Shown: piece by piece, positions 8,988 through 19,011 of the stretch | How positions within the stretch are numbered: position 1 is the stretch's first letter | How the letters are laid out: the number at the start of each line of letters is the position of its first letter | Assembly: GCA_012033205.1 (NCBI GenBank) | Contig: JAAUSO010000002.1 | Location: 1 to 64,000 of the forward strand | Length of the DNA stretch: 64,000 nt | From: Richelia sp. SL_2_1 | GTDB taxonomy: Bacteria; Cyanobacteriota; Cyanobacteriia; Cyanobacteriales; Nostocaceae | Direction of reading: 5' to 3' | The notes under the pieces: generated by a model | Told to the model about the DNA's origin: nothing | What the model saw: the letters and a program-made list of their open reading frames with translations, nothing else | The model's database searches: none | Translations under genes and position numbers: made by a program

Positions 8988-10061
8988 ATGCGGCAACCGA
9001 AACACGGGGGAAATCTAGCTTGGGCAGCAGCGGTAGCTGGTTGTCCCCGTGATGCTATTTGGGATTTTTCTGCCAGTATTAACCCTTTGGGACCTACCGA
9101 TAGTACTGCTTCGGCTATCAAGTCCAATTTGGGTAATATCAGGCACTATCCCGACCCAGACTACAGTGAACTAAAACAAGTTCTGGGTCGCTTTCACAAC
9201 TTGCCTCCTGAGTTTATTTTGCCGGGTAACGGTTCAGCAGAATTACTTACTTGGGCAGGTCGGGAATTAGCAGAAGTTGCTGCAACAGTCCTCCTAACTC
9301 CAACCTTTGGCGACTACTATCGAGCTTTGAGAGCATTCAATGCTGAAGTGTTGGAGTTTCCTATGTCGTTAATTATCCCAGATTTGTCATTGATTCTTGA
9401 CAAATTAAATAGGACAAAAGACAAAGGACTATTGTTGAACAATCCCCACAATCCCACAGGTAAATTATTCCTACGGGGTGGAATATTACCTTACCTCAAA
9501 GAATTTGCTTTAGTGGTAGTGGATGAAGCTTTTATGGATTTTCTGCATCCTTCGGAGCAACAAAGCTTGATTGATGTGGTGCAGGAATATCCTAATTTAG
9601 TTATTTTGCGTTCCTTGACCAAATTTTATAGTGTTCCCGGATTGCGCTTGGGTTATGCCATTGCTCATCCAGAGCGTTTCCAAAAATGGCAAACTTGGCG
9701 CGATCCTTGGGCGGTAAATTCTCTTGCTGTAGCTGTTGCGATCGCAGCGGTAGAGGACAAAGAATTTCAGCAGCAAACCTGGGAATGGCTACCAAAAGCG
9801 AGAAATGATTTATTTGCAGCTTTAGCCGATATCCCAGGCTTGCAGCCCCTTGAGGGCGCTGCTAATTTCTTATTAGTAGAGTCAAAGCATTCAGTTATCG
9901 AGTTACAGCAGAAATTACTTAAGCAGCATCAAATCTTGATCCGCGACTGCTTAAGTTTTCCGGAATTAGGCGATCGCTATTTTCGGGTAGCAGTACGTTT
10001 GGAATCGGAGAATCAGCGTTTGGTACAAGCAATAAGGGAGATTTTGGATTTTGGATTTTAG
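8988..10061 (+). CDS. cobD: CobD-like threonine-phosphate decarboxylase (PLP class I/II fold)
   Basis: In the cobalamin pathway CobD decarboxylates L-threonine-O-3-phosphate to (R)-1-aminopropan-2-ol phosphate. The N-terminus KHGGNLAWAAAVAG and WDFSASINPLGP are typical of CobD rather than HisC. The PLP lysine is in LRSLTKFYSVPGLRLGY, and VVDEAFMDF carries the PLP-contacting Asp. I place the start at the ATG at 8988; a TTG precedes it directly. The last residues (ILDFGF) and the TAG stop are encoded by an ATTTTGG repeat. A HisC-like role is the main alternative, but a dedicated hisC lies at 23.6 kb. Confidence 0.82.
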   Translation: MRQPKHGGNLAWAAAVAGCPRDAIWDFSASINPLGPTDSTASAIKSNLGNIRHYPDPDYSELKQVLGRFHNLPPEFILPGNGSAELLTWAGRELAEVAATVLLTPTFGDYYRALRAFNAEVLEFPMSLIIPDLSLILDKLNRTKDKGLLLNNPHNPTGKLFLRGGILPYLKEFALVVVDEAFMDFLHPSEQQSLIDVVQEYPNLVILRSLTKFYSVPGLRLGYAIAHPERFQKWQTWRDPWAVNSLAVAVAIAAVEDKEFQQQTWEWLPKARNDLFAALADIPGLQPLEGAANFLLVESKHSVIELQQKLLKQHQILIRDCLSFPELGDRYFRVAVRLESENQRLVQAIREILDFGF

Positions 10062-10199
10062 ATTTTAGATTAAAGGTTAGGAGTTAGGAATTGTAGAGAC
10101 GTAGCAATGCTAAGTCTGTACCAGAGTTAGGAGTTACCAATTACCAATTACCAATTACCCATTACCAATTACCAATTACCCATTACCCATTCCCAATTA
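10036..10199. repeat. Mixed tandem repeats between cobD and the oxidoreductase
   Basis: GATTTTGGATTTTAG units (beginning inside the cobD 3' end) are followed by AGGAGTTAGG, a decayed GAGACGTAGCA palindrome at 10093-10118, and many CCAATTA/CCCATTA heptamers. They reach to within 4 nt of the next start codon. Confidence 0.9.
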
Positions 10200-10202
10200 T
10201 TA

Positions 10203-11670
10203 ATGTCTTTTGATTACGATATCGTGATTATTGGTGGTAGTCTTACCGCACGGGAGGCTGCTTTGAAAGCTGTTCAACGAAGAGCAAAGGTTGCTTTGGT
10301 TGAACCGCTGTTTCGTCATGATTTGATTCAGCTTCAAGCTATTGGGGAGGTTGGTAATTTTGTTGGGAAAGTTAATGATTTAAATCGATTTGGTGTTTGT
10401 ACTCAAGGTGATGGGGAACAAGAATATCAAGTTTCTTTGGAAAAAGCACTGCTGTGGGGTTCTGCGGTTGCTGCGAATGTTCGAGAACAGCTTTCACCTG
10501 CTTTTTTAGCGGCTCAAGGTGTTGATGTTATTCTGGGTAGCGGCTATTTTGAAGCTTCTTCAAAATTTAAAATTAAAATTAAATTCAAACTTAAATTTTG
10601 TTGTCAATAACCGTAAATTAACTGCACGTAATTTTTTACTGGCTACAGGTTCGGTTCCAGCGGTTCCACAAATCGATGGATTGCAGCAAACGGGGTTTTT
10701 GACATTATCGAATATTTGGCAGGTTCTAGGCAGTTCCCAGCCGCCGAAAAACTGGGTAATTCTTGGTGGTACACCCCAAAGTGTGGAAATTGCTCAAGTT
10801 TTAGCAAGGTTGGGTTACAAAGTTACCTTTATAGTTAATAGTCCTTATATTATTTATCCCCTTGATTCAGAAATTGCTCAGTTACTACAAGCACAGTTAG
10901 AAGTTGATGGAATACGAGTTTTTACGCAAACTACTGTAACTCAAGTTCGGTTAATAGAAAATAAAAAATGGCTACAAGTAGGAAATACAGCCATGGAAAC
11001 CGATGAAATATTAGTGGCTGTTGCAGAAAAACCTTTTATAGAATCGTTAAATTTAGCTGCGGTGGGAGTAAAGTATAATTCTCGCAGTTTACTAGTAAAT
11101 AAAAAGTTACAAACTACCAATCCTCGAATTTACGCTTGTGGAGATGTGATTGGTGGTTACAATTTACCAAATATTGCTGATTACGAAGCGAAAATTGCGA
11201 TAAAAAACGCTTTGTTTTTCCCTAGAGATGAAATCAATTATCAAACTATTCCTTGGGGAATTTTGACTCAACCAATGTTAGCCCAAGTTGGTTTAACGGA
11301 AAGACAAGCTAAAAATAGATATGTTAAAGATGAAATTTTAGTTTTGCGACAGTATTTTAAAACATTAGCAACTGCTCAATTGACAGATGAATTTACAGGT
11401 ATTTGTAAAATAATAGTTCATTGTAACGGTGAAATTTTAGGAGCATCAATATTCGGTTCCGAAGCAAGAGAGTTAATCAATATAATTGCTTTAGCGATGA
11501 GTGAAAAAATTAAAATTGATAAATTAGCTAATTTATCTCCAGTTTATTCCAGCTTTTCAGAAATAGTCGAAAAAACAGCATCAGAGTGGAAAAAGCAAAG
11601 ATTAGAACATTCGCGAGCGCAAGATTTTTGGGATAGTGTTTTTCACTTTTTAAGAAATTGGAACAGTTGA
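10203..11670 (+). pseudogene. FAD/NAD(P)-dependent oxidoreductase, frameshifted
   Basis: This belongs to the glutathione-reductase/mercuric-reductase-like flavoprotein superfamily. Part one (10203-10610) has the FAD-binding start YDIVIIGGSLTAREAALKA. Part two, in another frame (open from 10519), continues FVVNNRKLTARNFLLATGSVPAVP, the NAD(P)-binding WVILGGTPQSVEIAQVLARLG, the YACGDV FAD motif and the C-terminal dimerisation domain. The frames meet in an AT-rich low-complexity tract near 10560-10610 (KFKIKIKFKL). The usual redox-active CxxxxC after the first Rossmann motif is missing, so it is not a classical disulfide reductase. The TGA stop is supplied by an AGTTGAC repeat. Confidence 0.8.
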
Positions 11671-11721
11671 CAGTTGACAGTTGATGGTTGTTATTTTCTA
11701 GTAACCACTAACCACTGAGTA

Positions 11722-11785
11722 AGAAGTCGGGTTTTTATCACCATTTCTGATGTTACCGATAGAAGCTGGTAAAAACCCGACTTCT
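11722..11785. repeat. AGAAGTCGGGTTTTT palindrome, copy 2
   Basis: The arms AGAAGTCGGGTTTTT and AAAAACCCGACTTCT flank a 34-nt loop between two converging genes. It could serve as a bidirectional terminator. Confidence 0.8.
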
Positions 11786-11835
11786 ATGATTGTCGTCGAA
11801 CTGATTTTAACCACCATCCACTAACCACTATCCCT

Positions 11836-13604
11836 TCACTCCCGATTACTCTTCTTATCTGGTAAAGTAGCACTACCAATACCTTGAAGAACACCACGAA
11901 CAATTAAACCGACTCCTCTACCGACTATTCGAGTGAGAAAGAAAACTACACCGTTACCTAAAAAGGATAATAGGGATTGTAAACGAGGTGTGGCTGCATC
12001 TCGAAATTCTAGTAATAATGTTACTACTAAAGGAATTCCTCCGAGTTGTGTTAATTCGTTGTTACGGGGTGCATATACAAAGAGTTTGGCTATTCCTCTA
12101 GGTGCAAATACTAATAATTCGTAACGACTCTCGAATATTTTTTGGGCTTCTCCGACATAATTTTGCCAGCGATATTTCCAGGATAAATCGTTTCTGAAGC
12201 GCTCGATTTCTCTGGTGGAAATTAATTGGCGGTTGTAATAATCTTTTTTGAAAATTTCTGTATCCGCAAATCTATTTAATAATGGCTGCATCACAGCGTT
12301 AGCGAGATGAATCAGCATATTTTCTAATATCATGGTAGCGTGTTCGTTGGCTTCTTCGCTACCAGGTAAATAAGATGTGTTATCGATATATAATTCTGTT
12401 TGAAAGATTAAATAGGATAATAATTCACTTATTAAAGGAATTTTATTAATAATTCCTGTTTGTACTATTACAGCATCTTCTAATAAGATATTAACAATTT
12501 CTAATTCTATTCCTGCTGTTTTTATTCTGGTAAATTTACCAAAAAATCTTTGATAGCTGCTTGCCATATATCTGACAATAAAATGTATTTTACTTCATCT
12601 AATCGATGAATTTCTAATTCAGAATTACGTAATTCATCAAGAGAATCAGCAAATTTTTGTAGTAATAAATAAAGTAAATCTCTCTTTTTATCTTCTCGTA
12701 AAATATCTATTTCTAAGGGAATATCCGTGACATTTTGTAAATTGAATTGAAGTTTATTAATACAAGATGCAAATAATGTTGCTTGTAAAGCTCTAGGGCT
12801 AAGTAAAGGGGGAGCGAAAGGATTACTTATAGAGTTTCGCACAACAATAGAGCTATTTAATTTGGGTAATGGTAATTCAGTAGCACCAATAAAAGAATTT
12901 TGTGCGGGTTGCTGTTGCGGTTGTGATGAATCGAATAAATTATCGAGTAACCATTGTGCTGCAATTAGTTCTCTTCGTCTTCCTGCTAAAATAGCTTTGT
13001 TTAGTAGTGTTAATCCGGGAATTTGCAGTTCTGTGGTAACTTCTTTCAAGCTAGTTTTGATATAATTAGTTCCCGAACCGTGCAAATTATTGCGTAATTT
13101 ATTAATTAGGGAGTTTTGATATTTATCTTTGTTCCGCTGAATTTTTCCACTTTCCCATTCTGCGAATTCTTGGGTTTGATTAACCCAATAAGAATTTCCT
13201 TGTACAACTTGTTCCATGGCAACAATTAATTCCGAAACAGGTGTACCCTTGGGACAATAACCGTTTACTCCCGCAGCTTTTAAAGCTATGAGCATTCCGG
13301 GTTGGAGAATGTGACACAATAGCAAAATGGGTAAATTTGGGTATTGATTTTTCAACTGTCTAATCAGTTGTAAACCCATTTCTTGGCGATTGGCAGAACG
13401 ATTGTTATCTGGTTCTAAAATTACCAAATTTACTCGATTCGGGTCAATCTGTGCCAATTCTGCTAGAATTTGCAATGCGCTGGTGTAGGTTTCGGCTTCT
13501 GCTACAACTTGCAATTCCGGGAATTCTTCGAGAGTTTGACGTAATCCCAATCTAAAAATTGGATCGGAATCAATTAACAATAATTTTATAGGGCGATGGC
13601 TCAT
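11836..13604 (-). pseudogene. Receiver-domain protein with C-terminal DUF3685, frameshifted
   Basis: The N-terminal part (start ATG at 13604, MSHRPIKLLLIDSDPIF) is a CheY-like receiver domain. It has the acidic pair D12/D14 and K119, but Glu64 (VILEPD) where the phosphorylated Asp is expected. A linker and a DUF3685 region with hydrophobic C-terminal helices (GVVFFLTRIVGRGVGLIVRGVL) follow in a second frame, 11836-12567. The break is at a run of six T in the coding strand (AAAGATTTTTTGG); a seventh T would read DFFGKFTRIK and restore one protein of about 590 residues. The frame is also open upstream to 13694, but that stretch is repeat-derived. Function is unknown; DUF3685 regulators are found in cyanobacteria. 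Confidence 0.75.
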
Positions 13605-13616
13605 AGTTTTGTACAA

Positions 13617-13735
13617 ATAACAAGGGGATGGGAAGATGGGGAGATTGGGAGACAAGGGGATGGGGAGAAATAAATAACAACTGTCAACTGTCAACTCCTA
13701 ACTCTTAACTCCTAACTCCTAACTTCTAACTCTTA
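13617..13735. repeat. Tandem repeats upstream of the receiver and NACHT genes
   Basis: GGGGATGGGAAGATGGGGAGA-type units are followed by CTGTCAA and CTAACTC heptamers in the gap between these divergent genes. Their promoters must lie in or around this array. Confidence 0.9.
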
Positions 13736-13753
13736 CATCGACTGAGTATTTAA

Positions 13754-16682
13754 ATGAACTTTAGTATTCGACATTGGTTGACAGAAAACTATATCGAAAT
13801 AAGTCAAATAAAAGAGTTTTCGCAACCACAAATAACGGGTGTAGTGTTGCGAATGATTCGGGATATGGAAGTTAGAAGCCCCTTAGCGTTTGATATATGT
13901 ACTTTAGCAGAAGTTATGGAACTTCCTTTAGGGGTTGTTTGGGATGAAATTGGTGTATTTGCTCGGTTAACACAGAGTATTCTCACTGTATTGGGACAAA
14001 ATAAGCCTTTTAAACGTAATGAAGCGACTTGGTTGGCTTTTCAAGTTGCTTATTTACAAGCTTTGGAAGAAGTTTTAATTGAGGAAGAAAGTCTCTCTCG
14101 GATTTGGTTGGAAAGGACTTTATTACCGAAGGATAGGGAGATAAGGGGACAAGGGGATGGGGGGACTTTCGGAAAAGGGGAGAAGTTATTTGCTAATGGT
14201 TCGGTAAAAGCTTTGCGGGATGAGCATTTGCAAGCTTTTGTCAAAATTTTCCGTGGTGAGAAACTCAACGATGTACAAGCGGAAGAAGCGTTACAGAAGG
14301 TTACTAATTCTTCTTTTGTCCAACAGATTAATTATATTGCTGTAGCTTGGTTAGTTGCCAATACCGTTCCAAAATTAGAAGCGGAATTGATTATTCGACG
14401 TTTAGAACATAAACTTTTGGGACATTTAATTGTAGTTGTCAGCGAAAATTCGACAACTTTGGTTCAATTACAAAAATTTTTAAAATCGGAAATTCGCTGG
14501 AATTAAGAACTACGGAAATTCATTGGAATTCGGACGATAAAATTGATTTTAATAAACAAAAATATCGAGCCAGCTTAATTAAAAAACTCGGTGAACCACT
14601 ATTAATAGAATCATTCGCTCTTAAAGATGTATACGTTCCACCCAAAGGTATTCCTCTACAGGGAAATTATCAGCCAGTGGATTTAATGAAGTGGGTGGTT
14701 TCCCAATTAGAAGATTTAGAAACAATTACTGTAATTGAATCAGATAGTGGTTATGGAAAAACCAGTTTTTGTGAAATATTTGCTGCAAGGGTAGCGCGAA
14801 AGTTTTACCCAGATTGGATGCCGATTTTAATTAATCTCAGTGATATTGAAGTTGGAGAAACTTTTTTAGAAACTATTGAATCTGCTTTAATAAATAACTA
14901 CACAATCAATTTACCTGATTGGCTCCAAGTTCTTCATCATAAATATTTATTCATACTTGATGGTTTAAATGAATTGTCTAATAATAGTTCTGTAAACGCC
15001 ATTTTTATCCAGCAATTATTTAAGTTTCAACGGGAAAAAAGACATAAAATTATTTTAACCAGTCAAAGTTGGGTTTTACAAGATATTGGTAGTAAAGCCG
15101 CATCAAAATTACAGAGAATTAAGATTCAACCTTGGGGACAAGATGAATGGAAGCAGTGGTTTGCCAATTTATCAAAAGTCCAGTCGATGACTGTTGCTCA
15201 AAACTTGTTTACATTATTAAAAACAAATAAAGCATTTTCTCAAAACTCTCACTTTTTACTTGCAGAATTTGTCCGTCATCCTTAACGTTATATTTACTTG
15301 CCGTTTTACACAGCAATAAACTACTTGACGATGAAATATTACAACTAGCAACCAATCCTCAAATTACAAATAGCGCTACGGTATTATGGAGGATTTACGA
15401 GGGTGTTAATCAATGGTTATTGGGTTATTCATCCGGTATGGTTTCCAGATATATTCATCCCCAAGAATTACCTGATGAAATAGAATCTGTAGCGCTGAAA
15501 CTTTTATTATCTGGGAAAAACAAGATTAATTATAAAAGTGATTGTAGTAAACTATCAGCATTTTATTTTAAACCATTATCCAATATCCAATTTTCTCACT
15601 CTCAGTTAGGAGAATACCTTTGTGCTAAAGCAATAATTAGTCAATTAAAAGTTTTGATAAAACGCGATTGCAATGATTATGGAGAAATAAATTTTACTAT
15701 AGATTCTCCCCAAAGTATTGCTGAACATCTTTATAATTTACTTGGTTACAGTATTCTTACCCCAGAAATTGAAGAACTTATGATTGAGGGATTGCGAAGA
15801 GAAAAAAAGCATAAATTCTCCTTTGAATTATTATGCAATCGTTTACAATCATTTTGGTACACTTACTGTCGCGGACGTTGGTTAGATCAAGGAATAGCAC
15901 ATCAAGCTTGGTCATATTTTAAACAACTACAAAACCCCGTAAATGTAGAGCAGATAAATGCAGCAGTGGGAATAAACGTATTTTTATTACTGAGTGCTTG
16001 TTACCGAGAAACAAAACAAACTTTTTCACCTTGCGGAAATCCAACTTTATTAACAGAATTTCAACCCCAAGCATTAATGAAATTGATGGCGAAAACGGCA
16101 GTTTTTCACCCAGATATTACAAGAGTGCGAATTGGTGAAAAATCTTTGACATTCCTCAATTTATCAAAAGCCGATTTAACACAAGCAATATTAGCCCAAG
16201 TGAATTTTAGTAATACAAATCTATCAAATGTTCAGTTAAAAAATGCCTGTTTAATAGGTGCAAATCTTGCCGATGCAAACCTAACTGGTGCGGATTTAAC
16301 AGGTGCAAATTTAGCAAACGCAAATCTCACAAATGCTAAACTTACTGGTGCTAATCTCACAGGTGCTAACCTATTAGGAGTAAATCTCGATTTGGTTAAT
16401 CTTTCCAACACTTGTTTATTTCAAGCTATGATTGCAGAGGCTCACAAAGAAACTGCTCTGGCAAATGGTGCCGTATTTTCTTTAGATAAATTTGAGGAAC
16501 TTCAACGTTTGCTATCCTATCAATCACAACCATATGATACAGATACAGGAGAACAAACCGAAATTGCATTTAATCAAATTCCCTCCATAGGGCAAATTGA
16601 AAGCGTAGAAGGAGAACCCAGTTCACCTCTAGAATTAGATGATATCGAAGATGAAACCGTTTTAGGAACTACGGATTTTTAA
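13754..16682 (+). pseudogene. NACHT-type NTPase with C-terminal pentapeptide repeats, two frameshifts
   Basis: Reading through two frameshifts gives a protein of about 975 residues. The N-terminal 250 residues (13754-14506) are of unknown fold. Next comes a P-loop domain with VIESDSGYGKTSFCE (Walker A, Ser in place of the first Gly/Ala) and YLFILDGLNEL (NACHT-like Walker B), 14677-15285. The C-terminal part (to 16682) ends in pentapeptide repeats of A(D/N)LxG type (about 16180-16400) and an acidic tail. Break 1 lies in the A/T runs near 14475; break 2 is at CATCCTTAACG near 15283, where one more T gives HPLTLYLLAVLH. Residues 126-143 (REIRGQGDGGTFGKGEK) look like an in-frame repeat insertion. 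NACHT proteins are often signalling or defence NTPases, which is only inference here. Confidence 0.78.
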
Positions 16683-16701
16683 ATCAGTGAACAGTTATCA
16701 G

Positions 16702-16764
16702 TTGACCTTTGACCTTTAACCTTTGACCTTTGACCTTTAACCTTTAACCTTTAACCTTTAACCT
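16702..16764. repeat. TGACCTT/TAACCTT heptamer array
   Basis: About nine tandem 7-mers separate the NACHT gene from the next ORF. Confidence 0.93.
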
Positions 16765-16797
16765 ATTTTTTACGTTATATTTTGATTTTTAAGTAAA

Positions 16798-17559
16798 ATG
16801 ATACGAGTCTATCATGTATTGCTGGGTTTTATACTAATTCCTGTCGGTGTTGCAACTGGTATTTCTTATTATTCTGCGGATAAACACTCAGAAGCAAGTT
16901 CGCTCAAAACACCATCTCCAACTTTACTGAGTACAAAATCCGCTGCAACTAATATTTGGGAAAATGTTATCGAAGAGGCTGCCCTTCCACCTGGTTGGGA
17001 GATTAATCCTTGCAAGCAAAATAATACTTCTTTACTATGTGTCTCTGGAAATGGGAAACTTTTGGGTACGGTAGAAATGGAAATTTTACCCTTGGAGCGA
17101 CAGCCTTATTTTCAAAAGATGTTACTTGATGCTGGTATTCCACCTAATTCCAATATTAATTATCAAAGTCCTAAATATACTATACAGGTAGCTACAGCAC
17201 TTAATTTATGGGTAACAAATCATTACACAGAGTTAGCTAAAAGCCGTAAATATGCTTACACCGATAAGTTGAAAACTGCCAAAACTGCGGATGCTATATT
17301 GTTTTCTCCTTTTCCACTACAAAAAGCACAGGTTGGTAGACTTGAAGGAGTACGTTACGGTTTTGTTGGACTTAAACAAAACGGTGGAGTATACGAACAG
17401 CATACAGGTTATGTGGCTTTTGATGGTAAAGCAATTTATTTAATTAACACTGCCTTTGCTCCCGATTTAACAACTGGTAAGTTTGAAAATTTTGAGAATT
17501 TGTCGGTGTTTGAACCCTATTTAAATGCAATTGTCGCGAATTTGAAGTTACCAAAATAA
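16798..17559 (+). CDS. Membrane-anchored protein of unknown function
   Basis: I do not recognise this family. The 253-residue protein has one N-terminal hydrophobic segment (VLLGFILIPVGVATGISYY) with few charges after it, so it is probably anchored in or exported across the membrane. Two cysteines (NPCKQN and LLCVSG) could form a disulfide. The rest looks like a mixed alpha/beta globular domain. It follows the NACHT gene after a repeat array on the same strand. Confidence 0.7.
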   Translation: MIRVYHVLLGFILIPVGVATGISYYSADKHSEASSLKTPSPTLLSTKSAATNIWENVIEEAALPPGWEINPCKQNNTSLLCVSGNGKLLGTVEMEILPLERQPYFQKMLLDAGIPPNSNINYQSPKYTIQVATALNLWVTNHYTELAKSRKYAYTDKLKTAKTADAILFSPFPLQKAQVGRLEGVRYGFVGLKQNGGVYEQHTGYVAFDGKAIYLINTAFAPDLTTGKFENFENLSVFEPYLNAIVANLKLPK

Positions 17560-17635
17560 AAGCTGCCCAAACTTCTAAAAAGAAAGATTTATGAAGGTAA
17601 AGGATGGGAGATAGGAGACAAGGAGAAATTAACTG

Positions 17636-17681
17636 TCCACTGTCAACTGTCAACTGTCAACTAACTCCTAACTCCTAACTT
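17636..17681. repeat. CTGTCAA/CTAACTC repeat run
   Basis: CCACTGTCAACTGTCAACTG and then CTAACTCCTAACTCC run into the 3' end of the racemase gene on the minus strand. Confidence 0.9.
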
Positions 17682-18797
17682 TTAAACGTAACTAACCCGA
17701 TTCATAAAACCTGCCATCAAGTTAATTTCGGTATGTACACTAGCAAATTTATCTGCTAGTTCCTCAAAGGTGATTTCTTCCCTACCTTGAATTCCTACTA
17801 AGACTACTTCATCACCCCATTCTACTGGTTCGGGAATGTCGGTAATATCTACTGTGGTGATGTTCAAGGATACTCGTCCAACTACGGGACAACGATGACC
17901 TTTAATTAACACAATACCTTTATTAAATAATGAACGGGGATAACCTTCACCAAAACCTACTGGTAAGGATGCAATTAAACTATCCCGTTGAGTTGTAAAT
18001 AAGCTACCATAACCGATTGTTTTACCTTTGGGTACTTTTCTTACTTGTGCTACCCTAGTTTTTACTGACATTACGGGTTTGAGTTCGCGAGGATTTTCAA
18101 AATCCTGGGAGGTTCGCACTCCGTAACAGGCTGCTCCGACTCTTACTAACTGATTACTTTCATTATTTATACGTACTGTTGCTGCACTATTGTGAGTGTG
18201 ACTTAATACTTTATGCTCTACGTAATTGTTGAGAATTTGACGTGCTTTCTCAAATTGCTCTATCTGATAGTGTGTGAAGCCTAAATCTTTTCCATCGGAA
18301 CTAGCAAAGTGAGTCATCACACCGACAATAGCAATACCGGGTAATCCACAAACTTTTTTGAGTTCCTCTATTTGGTTGCAAAAGAAACCACTTCTACCCA
18401 TTCCGGTATCGATGTTGATATGTACGGGAATTTTTTTACCGCGTTTTACTCCTACTTCTGACAGATATTTGGCGACTTCGATGGTTCCTACTTGTTCTTC
18501 AATGTTCAGTGAGTCGATGGATTCTTGTAGTTCTTCAGGTAAACCCATTCGCAAACGCAATAGTTTTACATCCAAGCCCAACTCACGAATAATTGTTGCT
18601 TCCGGATTAGTACAAATACCGATATAATCTGCACCTGCTACCACTGCTGTAGGTGCTAATTGCTGTAAACCATGCCCGTAAGCATTAGCTTTCATGACTA
18701 CACACAGTTGAGCAGGCTGAACGCGATCGCGAATATGCTTAATATTACTTTTGAAATTATCGGCTGTTACCGTGACTTCGATATGATGCTGATTCAT
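17682..18797 (-). CDS. alr: PLP-dependent amino-acid racemase of the Alr/Bsr family
   Basis: The 371-residue protein has the fold type III racemase layout: PLP lysine in VVMKANAYGHG, catalytic Tyr in KTIGYGSLF, and the C-terminal beta domain. Alanine racemase supplies D-Ala for peptidoglycan. Several segments look closer to broad-spectrum racemases (Bsr): LLRLRMG after the first barrel strands, FNKGIVLIKGHRCPVVG, and GRVSLN with Asn where Alr proteins usually have GRVSMD. There is no signal peptide, unlike the periplasmic Bsr enzymes. Substrate range is therefore uncertain. It is the only racemase in the window. Confidence 0.85.
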   Translation of the reverse strand: MNQHHIEVTVTADNFKSNIKHIRDRVQPAQLCVVMKANAYGHGLQQLAPTAVVAGADYIGICTNPEATIIRELGLDVKLLRLRMGLPEELQESIDSLNIEEQVGTIEVAKYLSEVGVKRGKKIPVHINIDTGMGRSGFFCNQIEELKKVCGLPGIAIVGVMTHFASSDGKDLGFTHYQIEQFEKARQILNNYVEHKVLSHTHNSAATVRINNESNQLVRVGAACYGVRTSQDFENPRELKPVMSVKTRVAQVRKVPKGKTIGYGSLFTTQRDSLIASLPVGFGEGYPRSLFNKGIVLIKGHRCPVVGRVSLNITTVDITDIPEPVEWGDEVVLVGIQGREEITFEELADKFASVHTEINLMAGFMNRVSYV

Positions 18798-19011
18798 TTG
18801 GATGAATTAAATTTTCTCCAAGGAGATGCTGAATCAAATTATCATATCGATTTTTGGCTACATTTTAGAAGTAGAAATTAAACATTTAGTAACTTACGGA
18901 ATGCTTGTTTATTTACTTTATAAAAAGAATTTTATTTGTGTTGAGAAGAAATTTTTAATAGTAGGTAATCAGTAATAAAAACTATTACCAATTACCTGAA
19001 AATTGATGAAA

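Noticed and set aside
13605-13694. N-terminal extension of the receiver protein
   Set aside because: The 30 extra residues (SCYLFLPIPLSPNLPIFPSP) come from GGGGATGG-type repeats; MSHRPIKLLLIDSD is a normal receiver start.
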